A DNA stretch of 64,000 nt from Muriicola sp041358175 (GTDB lineage: Bacteria; Bacteroidota; Bacteroidia; Flavobacteriales; Flavobacteriaceae). Position numbers and translations under genes: made by a program. Numbering within the stretch: the first letter of the stretch is position 1; every line of letters starts with the position of its first letter. The stretch covers positions 62,001-126,000 of the forward strand of contig NZ_JBGKBE010000006.1 of assembly GCF_041358175.1 (NCBI RefSeq). Reading direction: 5' to 3'. The notes below the pieces were generated by a model, which searched no databases, was not told the origin of the DNA, and saw only the letters and a list, made by a program, of their open reading frames with translations. Positions 1 through 7,650 of the stretch are shown one piece after another.

Positions 1-750
1 ACCATTGAATATTCTGATGATAACGTCCCATTGAGGATAGATACTATTGTCATCTCAACTCAGCACGACCCCTTTGACGAGGACGACCAGAAAATGCTAA
101 AGACCATCAAAAGCCATCTCCTGGCTATTCTGATCCCAAGGGTTAAAAAGAGGTTGCCGGAAAAAACAAGAGAACTTTTTACCGACGACATCAGGTACCA
201 TATCAACCCGACAGGGAAATTTGTCATTGGAGGGCCCCATGGGGATACCGGGCTCACCGGTAGAAAGATTATCGTGGATACCTATGGGGGCAAAGGAGCA
301 CACGGAGGGGGCGCCTTCAGCGGAAAAGATCCGAGTAAGGTAGACAGAAGCGCTGCTTATGCTGCACGTCATGCAGCAAAGAACCTGGTAGCCGCAGGCG
401 TTGCCGAAGAAATACTTGTACAGATCAGTTACGCCATTGGGGTAGTACAACCCACTTCCGTTTTTGTGGATACCTATGGTACAGCGAAAATAAATATGAC
501 AGATGGGGAGATAGCAAAAATAGTGGCTGATTTGTTCGATTTCAGACCCTTTGCGATTGAAGAACGTCTGAAATTAAGAAATCCAATATATCTCGAAACT
601 GCTGCTTATGGCCATATGGGGAAAGAACCCAAGATGGTGACCAAGGTCTTTGAGTCGCCTTATAACGGGCGTATCAAACGAGAAGTAGAGTTGTTTACCT
701 GGGAAAAACTGGATATGATTGAACTGGTGCAGGAAGCATTTAACATATAA
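1..750 (+). CDS. metK: S-adenosylmethionine synthetase, C-terminal part (5' end outside window)
   Basis: This is the last 249 codons of methionine adenosyltransferase, which makes SAM from methionine and ATP. The open frame runs in from the left edge without a start, so the gene is partial. Recognisable MetK signatures are VISTQHD, FVIGGPHGDTGLTGRK and the glycine-rich loop DTYGGKGAHGGGAFSGKD, which holds active-site Lys and Asp residues in the family. It lies directly before SAM-riboswitch-controlled methionine genes, so the enzyme making the riboswitch ligand sits next to the genes that ligand shuts off. Its stop codon lies inside a candidate operator at 744-765. Identification is certain; only the N-terminus is missing. 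Confidence 0.97.
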   Translation, partial: TIEYSDDNVPLRIDTIVISTQHDPFDEDDQKMLKTIKSHLLAILIPRVKKRLPEKTRELFTDDIRYHINPTGKFVIGGPHGDTGLTGRKIIVDTYGGKGAHGGGAFSGKDPSKVDRSAAYAARHAAKNLVAAGVAEEILVQISYAIGVVQPTSVFVDTYGTAKINMTDGEIAKIVADLFDFRPFAIEERLKLRNPIYLETAAYGHMGKEPKMVTKVFESPYNGRIKREVELFTWEKLDMIELVQEAFNI

Positions 751-765
751 TTTTAGTAGGATAAT
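744..765 (+). promoter_or_regulatory. candidate Rrf2-family operator upstream of metY (degenerate left half)
   Basis: The right half, TTTTAGTAGGATAAT, matches the right half of the two sites before the cysH-like gene (7521-7542 and 7601-7622), including the TAAT tail. The left half is only partly palindromic. The site overlaps the metK stop codon and ends about 25 nt before a TATATTTG promoter element. Binding by the Rrf2 protein encoded at 7045 is inferred. Confidence 0.45.
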
Positions 766-789
766 TAGGATTTTTAAAAATTCCGTTCC

Positions 790-797
790 TATATTTG
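790..797 (+). promoter_or_regulatory. Bacteroidota -7 element (TATATTTG) for the metY leader
   Basis: TATATTTG matches the TAnnTTTG -7 consensus of the Bacteroidota primary sigma factor and lies about 30 nt before the riboswitch. No TTG -33 element is seen at the usual 17-23 nt spacing. A weak -33 would fit a promoter helped by an activator bound at 744-765, but that is inference. Confidence 0.5.
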
Positions 798-827
798 ACA
801 ATTCAAAGTTCAAACTCTTATTGAATA

Positions 828-935
828 GTTATCAAGAAAGGTGGAGGGACTAGACCCTTTGAAGCCTTAGCAACCCTTTGTGTCAGAAGCAAAGAAGGTG
901 CTACATTCTATCATGCATACGGCAGGACAGATAAC
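828..935 (+). ncRNA. SAM-I (S-box) riboswitch upstream of metY
   Basis: The S-box core is plain: the P1 strands GTTATC (828-833) and GATAAC (930-935) enclose AAGGTGGAGGGACTAGACCC, the GAAGCCTTAGCAACC segment, the AAGAAGGTGCTACATTCTA segment and GGACAG. This aptamer binds SAM and normally switches off downstream methionine genes when SAM is plentiful. It is about 75 nt after metK and about 125 nt before the metY start, leaving room for an expression platform at 944-1030. A close copy is at 8375-8478. Confidence 0.96.
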
Positions 936-943
936 ACAGACCT

Positions 944-975
944 ATTACCATCGGTAATTTCTCTTTCTTTTTAAC
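944..975 (+). terminator. candidate riboswitch-controlled terminator in the metY leader
   Basis: ATTACC (944-949) and GGTAAT (953-958) form a 6-bp stem with a 3-nt loop, followed by a U-rich tract to about 975. It starts 9 nt after the aptamer. The stem is short, so its strength is uncertain. A second pair of competing hairpins (993-998 with 1003-1008; 1004-1007 with 1020-1023 followed by a U run) lies further down and could be the real platform. Confidence 0.45.
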
Positions 976-1061
976 TTTTTTGATTTGTACTCCGGCTAAC
1001 AGTAGCCGTAGTGTGGTTTGGCTTTTTTATTTCATGTTTAACAAATAAAAAAACTAAAATC

Positions 1062-2354
1062 ATGAGCGATCAAAATTTTTCGACCAAAGCATTGCATGCT
1101 GGTCACGACACCAAATTGCACGGGGGGACAAGGGCCATCCCGATTTACCAGAGTACAGCTTATGTGTTCGACAATTCGGACCATGCCGCAAATTTGTTTT
1201 CCCTTGCGGAATTCGGGAATATCTATACCCGGATCAACAACCCTACCAACGACATCCTGGAGCAGCGCCTGGCAGCACTCGAAGGTGGCATCGCATCGGT
1301 AGTAACAGCTTCCGGTACCGGGGCCATCAATACTGCCTTGTTGGTATTATTAAAGGCGGGGGATCATATTGTTGCATCCAACAGCTTATACGGGGGCACT
1401 TATAACTTACTTAGTGTTACCCTGCCACGCCTTGGTATCACTACCACATTTGTGGATCCTGAAGATCCTGCTAATTTCGGCAAGGCCGTCAAAGAAAACA
1501 CAAGAGCCATTTTTGTTGAATCCCTGGGAAATCCAAAACTGGACGTACTTGATCTGAAGGCGATTTCAGCTGAGGCAAAAAAGGCGAGGATTCCCTTTAT
1601 TGTGGATAATACAGTTGCCACCCCGGCCTTATTAAACCCCATTGAACATGGGGCTAATATCGTGATCCACTCCCTGACAAAATACATTAATGGCAACGGA
1701 ACCGCTTTAGGGGGTGCCATTATTGATGCAGGAACATTCGACTGGTCTAGTGGGAAGTTTCCCGAGTTTACAGAGCCTTCTCCCGGTTATCACGGATTAG
1801 TATATCACGATGCTCTTGGACCGGCTGCCTTTATAGCCAAGGTCAGAATAGAAGGCCTTCGCGATCACGGCGCCTGCCTGAGTCCGTTTAATGCGTTCCA
1901 GATTATTCAGGGGCTTGAAACACTTGAGGTAAGGATTAAAAAGCACAGTGAAAATGCCCTTGCCCTGGCCAAATGGCTGGAAAACCGAAAGGAAGTTTCC
2001 TGGGTAAATTATCCCGGGCTGGAAAGTAGTAAGTACTTTCCTCTGGCCGAGGCATACCTGCCCAAAGGTCAGAGTGGTATTGTCACTTTTGGAGTGAAAG
2101 GGGGTTATGAATCAGCCAAAAAAATCGCAGATGAAACCGAAGTATTTTCGCTTTTGGCAAATATTGGAGATACCAAGTCGCTCATCATTCATCCGGCAAG
2201 TACAACACATCAGCAATTAGATGATGAAGCCCAACTTACAACTGGAGTAACCAAGGACCTCATCAGGTTGTCTGTTGGTTTGGAAGATTTGTCGGATCTG
2301 ACAGCAGACCTTGAACAGGCATTTGCGAAAATTGAAAAATCGGTTTTGGCATAA
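1062..2354 (+). CDS. metY: O-acetylhomoserine sulfhydrylase (O-acetylhomoserine aminocarboxypropyltransferase)
   Basis: A 430-residue cytoplasmic PLP enzyme of the Cys/Met-metabolism family that would make homocysteine from O-acetylhomoserine and sulfide. The PLP-binding lysine is about residue 207 in VIHSLTKYINGNG, and the N-terminal STKALHAGHD and IPIYQSTAYVFD segments are typical of the MetY/Met17 branch, as is the length. I chose ATG 1062 rather than an earlier in-frame codon at 1011 because the extra 17 residues are encoded by the leader hairpins and lack family similarity. It follows a SAM-I riboswitch and is followed after 33 nt by the fusion gene that supplies its acetylated substrate. 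Confidence 0.93.
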   Translation: MSDQNFSTKALHAGHDTKLHGGTRAIPIYQSTAYVFDNSDHAANLFSLAEFGNIYTRINNPTNDILEQRLAALEGGIASVVTASGTGAINTALLVLLKAGDHIVASNSLYGGTYNLLSVTLPRLGITTTFVDPEDPANFGKAVKENTRAIFVESLGNPKLDVLDLKAISAEAKKARIPFIVDNTVATPALLNPIEHGANIVIHSLTKYINGNGTALGGAIIDAGTFDWSSGKFPEFTEPSPGYHGLVYHDALGPAAFIAKVRIEGLRDHGACLSPFNAFQIIQGLETLEVRIKKHSENALALAKWLENRKEVSWVNYPGLESSKYFPLAEAYLPKGQSGIVTFGVKGGYESAKKIADETEVFSLLANIGDTKSLIIHPASTTHQQLDDEAQLTTGVTKDLIRLSVGLEDLSDLTADLEQAFAKIEKSVLA

Positions 2355-2387
2355 TCAGCACTAAACATCACCAAATTCTCCTAGTAA

Positions 2388-5300
2388 ATGGGTCTGAAAG
2401 CCAAAGAGATGAAGGCAGTAGCAGGATTAAAACAACTGAATATTCCCGGATATACAACCTTAAGTGGGGTCACTGGGGATATTCAGCTTTCCTATCAGGT
2501 ATTTGGAAAGCCATTGAATTCTGCACCAGTTGTTTTAGTGAATCACGCCTTAACGGGCAATTCTAATATCTGTGGCCCCGATGGGTGGTGGAATGACCTG
2601 GTCGGGAAAGAGAAATGTATTGACACGGACAGATATACAGTTCTCTCATTTAACATTCCCGGAAATGGTTATGATGGCTTTGTCATTGATAACTACAGGG
2701 ATTTCGTCGCCGGGGATATTGCGAGGATCTTTTTAAGCGGACTTGAATTGCTGAAGATTTTCAAGGTGTATGCTATTATTGGGGGGTCTCTCGGAGGAGG
2801 AATTGCCTGGGAAATGGCGGCTCTCAACCCCGAAATAACAACGCACCTGATTCCTGTGGCATCCGACTGGAAGTCGACAGACTGGCTAATTGCCAATTGC
2901 CAGATACAGGAACAGTTTTTAGTGAATTCGAAAAATCCTGTACACGATGCAAGGATGCACGCCATGCTGTGCTACCGTACCCCCGAATCTTTTAAAGAAC
3001 GTTTTAAAAGGAGTACCAATGAAGAATTGAACGTTTTTAATGTGGAAAGTTGGTTATTACACCACGGAAGGAAATTACAGGAACGCTTTCAACTGTCAGC
3101 TTACAAACTAACCAACCAGCTTCTTAAGACTATAGATATCACCCGTAGCGGGGATGAAGCGTTTAAAAACTTGCGACAGAGTGAAACGAACATTCATATC
3201 ATAGGGGTGGATTCTGATCTCTTTTTTTCAGCTAGTGAGAATAAAGATACTTACAAGCAAATGGCTCAGGCCAGGAGTAATGTTACCTATGGGGAGATAA
3301 AATCCCTGCACGGACACGATGCCTTTTTGATGGAATTTGAGCAAATGCATCAGCTTCTTGATCCTATTTTTAATAAGAACCAGCGTTCCCACCGATATAA
3401 GATTCTCAATTTTGGGGGGAAATCTCTCGCTAACGGGGAAGGTATAGAAAGAGTACTGGAGATCATTGTTTCGGGGGTGAAGGCCGGGGAGAAACTTGCC
3501 GTTGTAGTGTCGGCCAGGGAAATGGCTACTGACCAGTTGGGCACTATCCTTGAACTTGCAGCCAAGGGGGAGGATTACAAAAAAGAATTTGAAAGGTTCG
3601 AAAGCTATCAAAGGCATAGTTTTAAAAATGTCGATTTGTCCGATCAATTCAGGGAACTGGCACAGCTCTTAGAAGGAGTGGCCCTGCTGGGAGATTACAG
3701 TCCCAAAATCCGGGATCAGGTATTGGCTATTGGAGAGCTTATTTCCACCAAGCTGATCACCAAATTACTTATAGGTAAGGGGATTGGGGCAAAATGGATA
3801 GATTCACGGGAGTTGATCATTACTGACGAAAACTTTGGCAATGCAAATGTGAAGGACGAAGTGTCGAGAAGCAGGGTCCTGGAACTTTTTCATTCGTTTG
3901 AGGCCGGGGTAACCCCCGTAATTGCAGGCTTTATTGGAGCTACAGAAAAAGGGGAGACAACTACACTGGGCAGGAATGGGAGCAATTATACAGCTTCTCT
4001 TCTGGCCAATTTCCTCGACGCAGAAGAATTACAGAATTACACCCACGTTGACGGCATCTATACAGCCGATCCGAAATGGGTGCCAGAGGCGAGACGAATA
4101 GATAAACTCTCTTATGCAGAAGCCAATGAGCTGGCCAATTTTGGTGCAACCATCCTGCATGCCAAAACCATTATCCCCCTTCTGGAGAAAAATATTCCTC
4201 TTCGAATCCTTAATACTTTTAATAAAGAGAACAAGGGGACACTGATTAGTGCCACCTCAGAAGCGGAAGGAATACGCTCTCTTTCAGTGCTCGATAATGA
4301 AGCGCTCATCAACCTGGAAGGAAGAGGTCTTCTTGGTAAAGTAGGGGTAGATGCCCGGATATTCCGAGCCCTGAGCAGGAATAATATCAGTGTTAGTATC
4401 ATCTCCCAGGGTTCTTCAGAAAGGGGTATCGGACTTCTGGTGAACGCAGACAAGGCAGAAATTGCCCGTAGGGCGTTGAAAGAAGAATTTGAATCCGATT
4501 TTGAATCAAAGGATATCAATACCATCAATATCGTCGATGATGTTTCTGTGATCTCTATTATTGGTCAGGATCTGAGCACTTTTCATAAACCTTACAATGC
4601 ATTGATTAAGAATCATGTTATTCCCTTGCTATTTAACAATACGGTAACGGGGAAAAACATCAGCTTGGTAGTAAAACGAGAAGATCTCCATAAAGCATTA
4701 AATGTGATGCACGGACAGATCTTTGGCGTGAGTAAGCGAATTAATCTCGCGGTTTTTGGTCATGGAAATGTGGGAGGCACACTTCTCGATCAGATTCTGC
4801 ATGCAAGTGAGTCGATTGAAAAAAGGAAGGGTATTCAACTCAGGGTTTTTGCCTTGAGTAACTCCAAAACCTTGCTGCTCAGTAAGGACGGAATTAGAAA
4901 CGACTGGAGGAAAGAGATCAGAGAAAATGGGAATTCCTTTGCACTTTCGGAGGTTTTTAATTTTGCAAGACAACATCACCTGGAAAATCTAATTGCTGTA
5001 GATAACACTGCCAGCGAAGAATTTGTAGCTCATTACTTCGATTTTGTTGAAAATGGATTTGACCTCGTATCGTCAAACAAAATTGCCAACACCCTTGGGT
5101 ATGATTACTATCAGTTGTTGCGGGAAGAGTTAGAGCGGTTTCTAAAACAATATTTATACGAGACGAATGTAGGGGCAGGCCTGCCACTGATCGATACCAT
5201 AAAACTACTTCATTTATCAGGTGAGAATATCACCAGGATAAAAGGTGTATTTTCTGGTTCCCTTTCCTATATTTTTAATACGTTTTCCGAAAAAAACATT

Positions 5301-5810
5301 CCATTTTCTGAAGTAGTTCTGGAGGCGATGAGCCTTGGATATACAGAACCCGATCCACGGGAGGACTTATCGGGAATGGATGTGGGGCGTAAATTGCTGA
5401 TCCTTGCCCGAGAGCTTCAGTTGCAGAATGAGATTGAGGATGTTAAGGTGGAAAACCTTATCCCCCGGGAATTACAGGGCCTTACAGCAGAAGAATTTGC
5501 TGAAAGTATAGAAATACTTAATCCGCTGATGGAAAAGAAAAAAGAGAAGTTACAGAAGGGGCAGGTTCTGCGTTATGTTGGAGATCTACACGGTAATTTG
5601 CAGAAGGAAAAAGGGATACTGGAGGTAAAGTTGATTGCCGTTTCTGAAGAAAGCAGCCTGGGGAAGGTGCGGGGGTCAGATTCAATCATCGAAATCTATA
5701 CTGAGTCGTATGGGAAACACCCCCTTGTTATCCAGGGAGCAGGGGCGGGAGCTGCTGTTACGGCAAGAGGGGTTTTTGGCGATATTTTGAGAATCGCAGA
5801 AAAAATATAA
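2388..5810 (+). CDS. Three-domain fusion: homoserine O-acetyltransferase (MetX) - aspartokinase-like - homoserine dehydrogenase
   Basis: A 1140-residue fusion. Residues about 15-325 are a MetX-type alpha/beta hydrolase with nucleophile motif GGSLGGG, the acid in GVDSDLFF and the histidine in LHGHDAF. Residues about 335-625 are an aspartokinase fold (GFIGATEKGETTTLGR, VDGIYTADP), followed by ACT domains (about 640-780). Residues about 785-1140 are a homoserine dehydrogenase with AVFGHGNVGG, SSNKIANT and the catalytic segment DLSGMDVGRK. The first and last activities are consecutive steps: aspartate semialdehyde to homoserine to O-acetylhomoserine, the substrate of the upstream neighbour. In the kinase part the lysine of KFGGTS is Asn341 and the aspartate of GRxGSD is Asn533; the equivalent residues are catalytic in E. 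coli AKIII, so the kinase may be inactive. Domain calls are firm; loss of kinase activity is inferred. Confidence 0.93.
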   Translation: MGLKAKEMKAVAGLKQLNIPGYTTLSGVTGDIQLSYQVFGKPLNSAPVVLVNHALTGNSNICGPDGWWNDLVGKEKCIDTDRYTVLSFNIPGNGYDGFVIDNYRDFVAGDIARIFLSGLELLKIFKVYAIIGGSLGGGIAWEMAALNPEITTHLIPVASDWKSTDWLIANCQIQEQFLVNSKNPVHDARMHAMLCYRTPESFKERFKRSTNEELNVFNVESWLLHHGRKLQERFQLSAYKLTNQLLKTIDITRSGDEAFKNLRQSETNIHIIGVDSDLFFSASENKDTYKQMAQARSNVTYGEIKSLHGHDAFLMEFEQMHQLLDPIFNKNQRSHRYKILNFGGKSLANGEGIERVLEIIVSGVKAGEKLAVVVSAREMATDQLGTILELAAKGEDYKKEFERFESYQRHSFKNVDLSDQFRELAQLLEGVALLGDYSPKIRDQVLAIGELISTKLITKLLIGKGIGAKWIDSRELIITDENFGNANVKDEVSRSRVLELFHSFEAGVTPVIAGFIGATEKGETTTLGRNGSNYTASLLANFLDAEELQNYTHVDGIYTADPKWVPEARRIDKLSYAEANELANFGATILHAKTIIPLLEKNIPLRILNTFNKENKGTLISATSEAEGIRSLSVLDNEALINLEGRGLLGKVGVDARIFRALSRNNISVSIISQGSSERGIGLLVNADKAEIARRALKEEFESDFESKDINTINIVDDVSVISIIGQDLSTFHKPYNALIKNHVIPLLFNNTVTGKNISLVVKREDLHKALNVMHGQIFGVSKRINLAVFGHGNVGGTLLDQILHASESIEKRKGIQLRVFALSNSKTLLLSKDGIRNDWRKEIRENGNSFALSEVFNFARQHHLENLIAVDNTASEEFVAHYFDFVENGFDLVSSNKIANTLGYDYYQLLREELERFLKQYLYETNVGAGLPLIDTIKLLHLSGENITRIKGVFSGSLSYIFNTFSEKNIPFSEVVLEAMSLGYTEPDPREDLSGMDVGRKLLILARELQLQNEIEDVKVENLIPRELQGLTAEEFAESIEILNPLMEKKKEKLQKGQVLRYVGDLHGNLQKEKGILEVKLIAVSEESSLGKVRGSDSIIEIYTESYGKHPLVIQGAGAGAAVTARGVFGDILRIAEKI

Positions 5811-5827
5811 CGGATTATACTTACCTA

Positions 5828-7009
5828 ATGGAAAAGGAGCAAAACCGGTTTGAGACAGATGCGATTAGGATACAAATGGAACGTTCTTCATTTCTGGAAC
5901 ATTCGAGTCCTATTTACATGACGTCGAGTTTTGTATTTGAGGATGCCGAGGATATGCGTGCATCTTTTGCCGAGGAAAAGGACAGGAATATTTATTCGAG
6001 ATATGCCAATCCCAATAGTTCTGAGCTAATAGAAAAGGTGTGTGCTATGGAAGGTGCGCCGGCCGGTTTTGCCTTCGCTTCGGGTATGGCTGCTGTCTTT
6101 TCAACATTTGCTGCCCTATTGGAAAGCGGAGACCACATTCTGTCGGCCCGAAATATTTTTGGCTCAACGCATTCCCTTTTTACACAGTTTTTTCCAAAAT
6201 GGGGGATTTCTCACACTTATTTTGAGCTAGAGGACCTCGATTCCCTTGAGGACTTGATTACCCCTGCTACAAAAGTAATTTATGCCGAATCGCCTACAAA
6301 TCCCGGGGTGGACCTGGTGGATTTGGCCCGACTTGGAGAGATCGCCCGAAAACACAATTTGCTGTTTATTGTAGATAATTGCTTTGCTACACCATATTTA
6401 CAACAGCCTATGAAATTTGGAGCAGACCTCGTGATTCATTCGGGTACGAAACTCATGGATGGGCAGGGCAGGGTGCTGGCCGGGATTACTGTGGGACGAT
6501 CAGATCTGGTCGATACCATCTATCGCTTTGCGCGCATATCGGGCCCGGCACTTTCGCCTTTTAATGCATGGTTATTATCCCGTAGTCTGGAAACCCTTTC
6601 TGTTCGGATTGACAGGCATTGCAGTAATGCGCTTGAGCTTGCTAACTATCTTGAAAAGCATAAACGGGTGGCCAGGGTAAAATATCCTTTCCTCCCTTCC
6701 CATCCTCAATATGCCCTGGCAAAGAAGCAAATGAAAGCCGGAGGTTGTGTAGTGGCATTTGAAATTGAAGGGGGTTCAGAGGCAGGGAAACGCTTCTTCG
6801 ATGCTATTAAGTTACTTTCTCTGTCTGCTAATTTGGGTGATTCCAGGAGCATAGTCACCCATCCGGCATCCACTACCCATAGTAAGCTTACAGAAGAAGA
6901 GCGGCAAGCTAGCGGAATCAGTCCGGGTCTTGTAAGAATCTCTGTTGGACTGGAGCATATTGACGATATCATCAGGGATATTTCCCAGGCTTTAGAAAAG
7001 TCCAACTGA
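5828..7009 (+). CDS. metZ: O-succinylhomoserine sulfhydrylase-like PLP enzyme
   Basis: A 393-residue PLP enzyme of the cystathionine gamma-synthase/sulfhydrylase superfamily, paralogous to the protein at 1062-2354 but of the shorter MetZ type. The PLP lysine is residue 208 in VIHSGTKLMDGQGR; YSRYANPN and the AFASGMAA loop match the family. It would make homocysteine from an acylated homoserine and sulfide; whether it prefers acetyl or succinyl substrate, or makes cystathionine, cannot be read from the sequence. It starts 17 nt after the fusion gene, so it is in the same operon. Having two such enzymes around one acyltransferase suggests different sulfur donors or conditions. Confidence 0.88.
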   Translation: MEKEQNRFETDAIRIQMERSSFLEHSSPIYMTSSFVFEDAEDMRASFAEEKDRNIYSRYANPNSSELIEKVCAMEGAPAGFAFASGMAAVFSTFAALLESGDHILSARNIFGSTHSLFTQFFPKWGISHTYFELEDLDSLEDLITPATKVIYAESPTNPGVDLVDLARLGEIARKHNLLFIVDNCFATPYLQQPMKFGADLVIHSGTKLMDGQGRVLAGITVGRSDLVDTIYRFARISGPALSPFNAWLLSRSLETLSVRIDRHCSNALELANYLEKHKRVARVKYPFLPSHPQYALAKKQMKAGGCVVAFEIEGGSEAGKRFFDAIKLLSLSANLGDSRSIVTHPASTTHSKLTEEERQASGISPGLVRISVGLEHIDDIIRDISQALEKSN

Positions 7010-7044
7010 CAATATATTTCAGCACTTTTCGCTATCTTAGCCTT

Positions 7045-7455
7045 ATGCTTTCCAAAAAGACCAAGTATGGCTTGAAGGCCCTTACCTTCCTGGCCAAACA
7101 AGATAAAAAAGAGCCAATCCCCATTGCTGATATCGCTGAACAAGAAAATATTTCTCAGAAATTTTTAGAGAGCATTTTACTGACACTCAGGGGAACCGGT
7201 TACCTCGGATCCAAGAAAGGAAAAGGAGGAGGGTATTATCTGATTAAAGATCCCTCTGAAATACCCATGACTACTGTGATGCGGGTTTTAGAAGGTCCGA
7301 TAGCCATGGTGTCCTGCGTAAGTCTCAATTTTTATGAGCAATGTGAGGATTGCCCCGATGAACAAAGCTGCTCTGTGCATAAACTAATGCTGAAGGTGAG
7401 GGATAGTGCTCTTGAAGTTTATCGAAATACAACCCTTGCAGATCTAATGTCCTGA
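7045..7455 (+). CDS. Rrf2-family transcriptional regulator with a four-cysteine cluster
   Basis: A 136-residue winged-helix regulator of the Rrf2/IscR/CymR family. Residues 1-65 hold the typical KTKYGLKAL start, the recognition helix ISQKFLESIL and the wing GSKKGKGGGY. The C-terminal third has Cys91, Cys100, Cys103 and Cys109 plus His112, close to the spacing that holds an iron-sulfur cluster in IscR, so it may sense Fe-S, redox or cysteine status. It lies 35 nt after metZ at the end of the operon and about 200 nt before a sulfonucleotide reductase whose promoter region carries two 22-bp inverted repeats. Control of that gene and of metY is the natural guess; the ligand is unknown. Confidence 0.9.
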   Translation: MLSKKTKYGLKALTFLAKQDKKEPIPIADIAEQENISQKFLESILLTLRGTGYLGSKKGKGGGYYLIKDPSEIPMTTVMRVLEGPIAMVSCVSLNFYEQCEDCPDEQSCSVHKLMLKVRDSALEVYRNTTLADLMS

Positions 7456-7520
7456 GGAAATTACTTCAACTCCTCATAATTACTACGAATTTATTAAAAA
7501 TTCCCCTTTGTTTTTATTAA

Positions 7521-7542
7521 TCTACTAAAATAGTAGGGTAAT
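7521..7542 (+). promoter_or_regulatory. candidate Rrf2-type operator, site 1
   Basis: A perfect inverted repeat, CTACTA-AAA-TAGTAG (7522-7536), is followed by GGTAAT. It aligns without gaps to the site at 7601-7622, exactly 80 bp away, with most positions identical. Its location just upstream of the -33/-7 promoter elements and next to an Rrf2 gene suggests an operator. Confidence 0.6.
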
Positions 7543-7565
7543 ATTATTTTTTATATTGTCATCTA

Positions 7566-7595
7566 TTGTTAAGTACCATGGAAAATGTATTTTTG
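7566..7595 (+). promoter_or_regulatory. Bacteroidota promoter for the cysH-like gene
   Basis: TTG at 7566-7568 and TATTTTTG at 7588-7595 are 19 nt apart, matching the TTG-N19-TAnnTTTG primary-sigma consensus. The predicted start of transcription, around 7602, falls at the left edge of operator site 2. Confidence 0.6.
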
Positions 7596-7600
7596 AAATT

Positions 7601-7622
7601 CCTATTAAAACAATAGGATAAT
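7601..7622 (+). promoter_or_regulatory. candidate Rrf2-type operator, site 2
   Basis: A perfect inverted repeat, CCTATT-AAAAC-AATAGG (7601-7617), is followed by ATAAT. It matches site 1 at the same register including the TAAT tail. It covers the predicted transcription start of the downstream gene, as expected for a repressor site. Confidence 0.6.
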
Positions 7623-7650
7623 AATAAACGCTATCAAATTACCTATTTGC

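Noticed and set aside
1011..1061. 17-residue N-terminal extension of metY
   Set aside because: Encoded by leader hairpins and the T run; the family-like sequence starts at ATG 1062.
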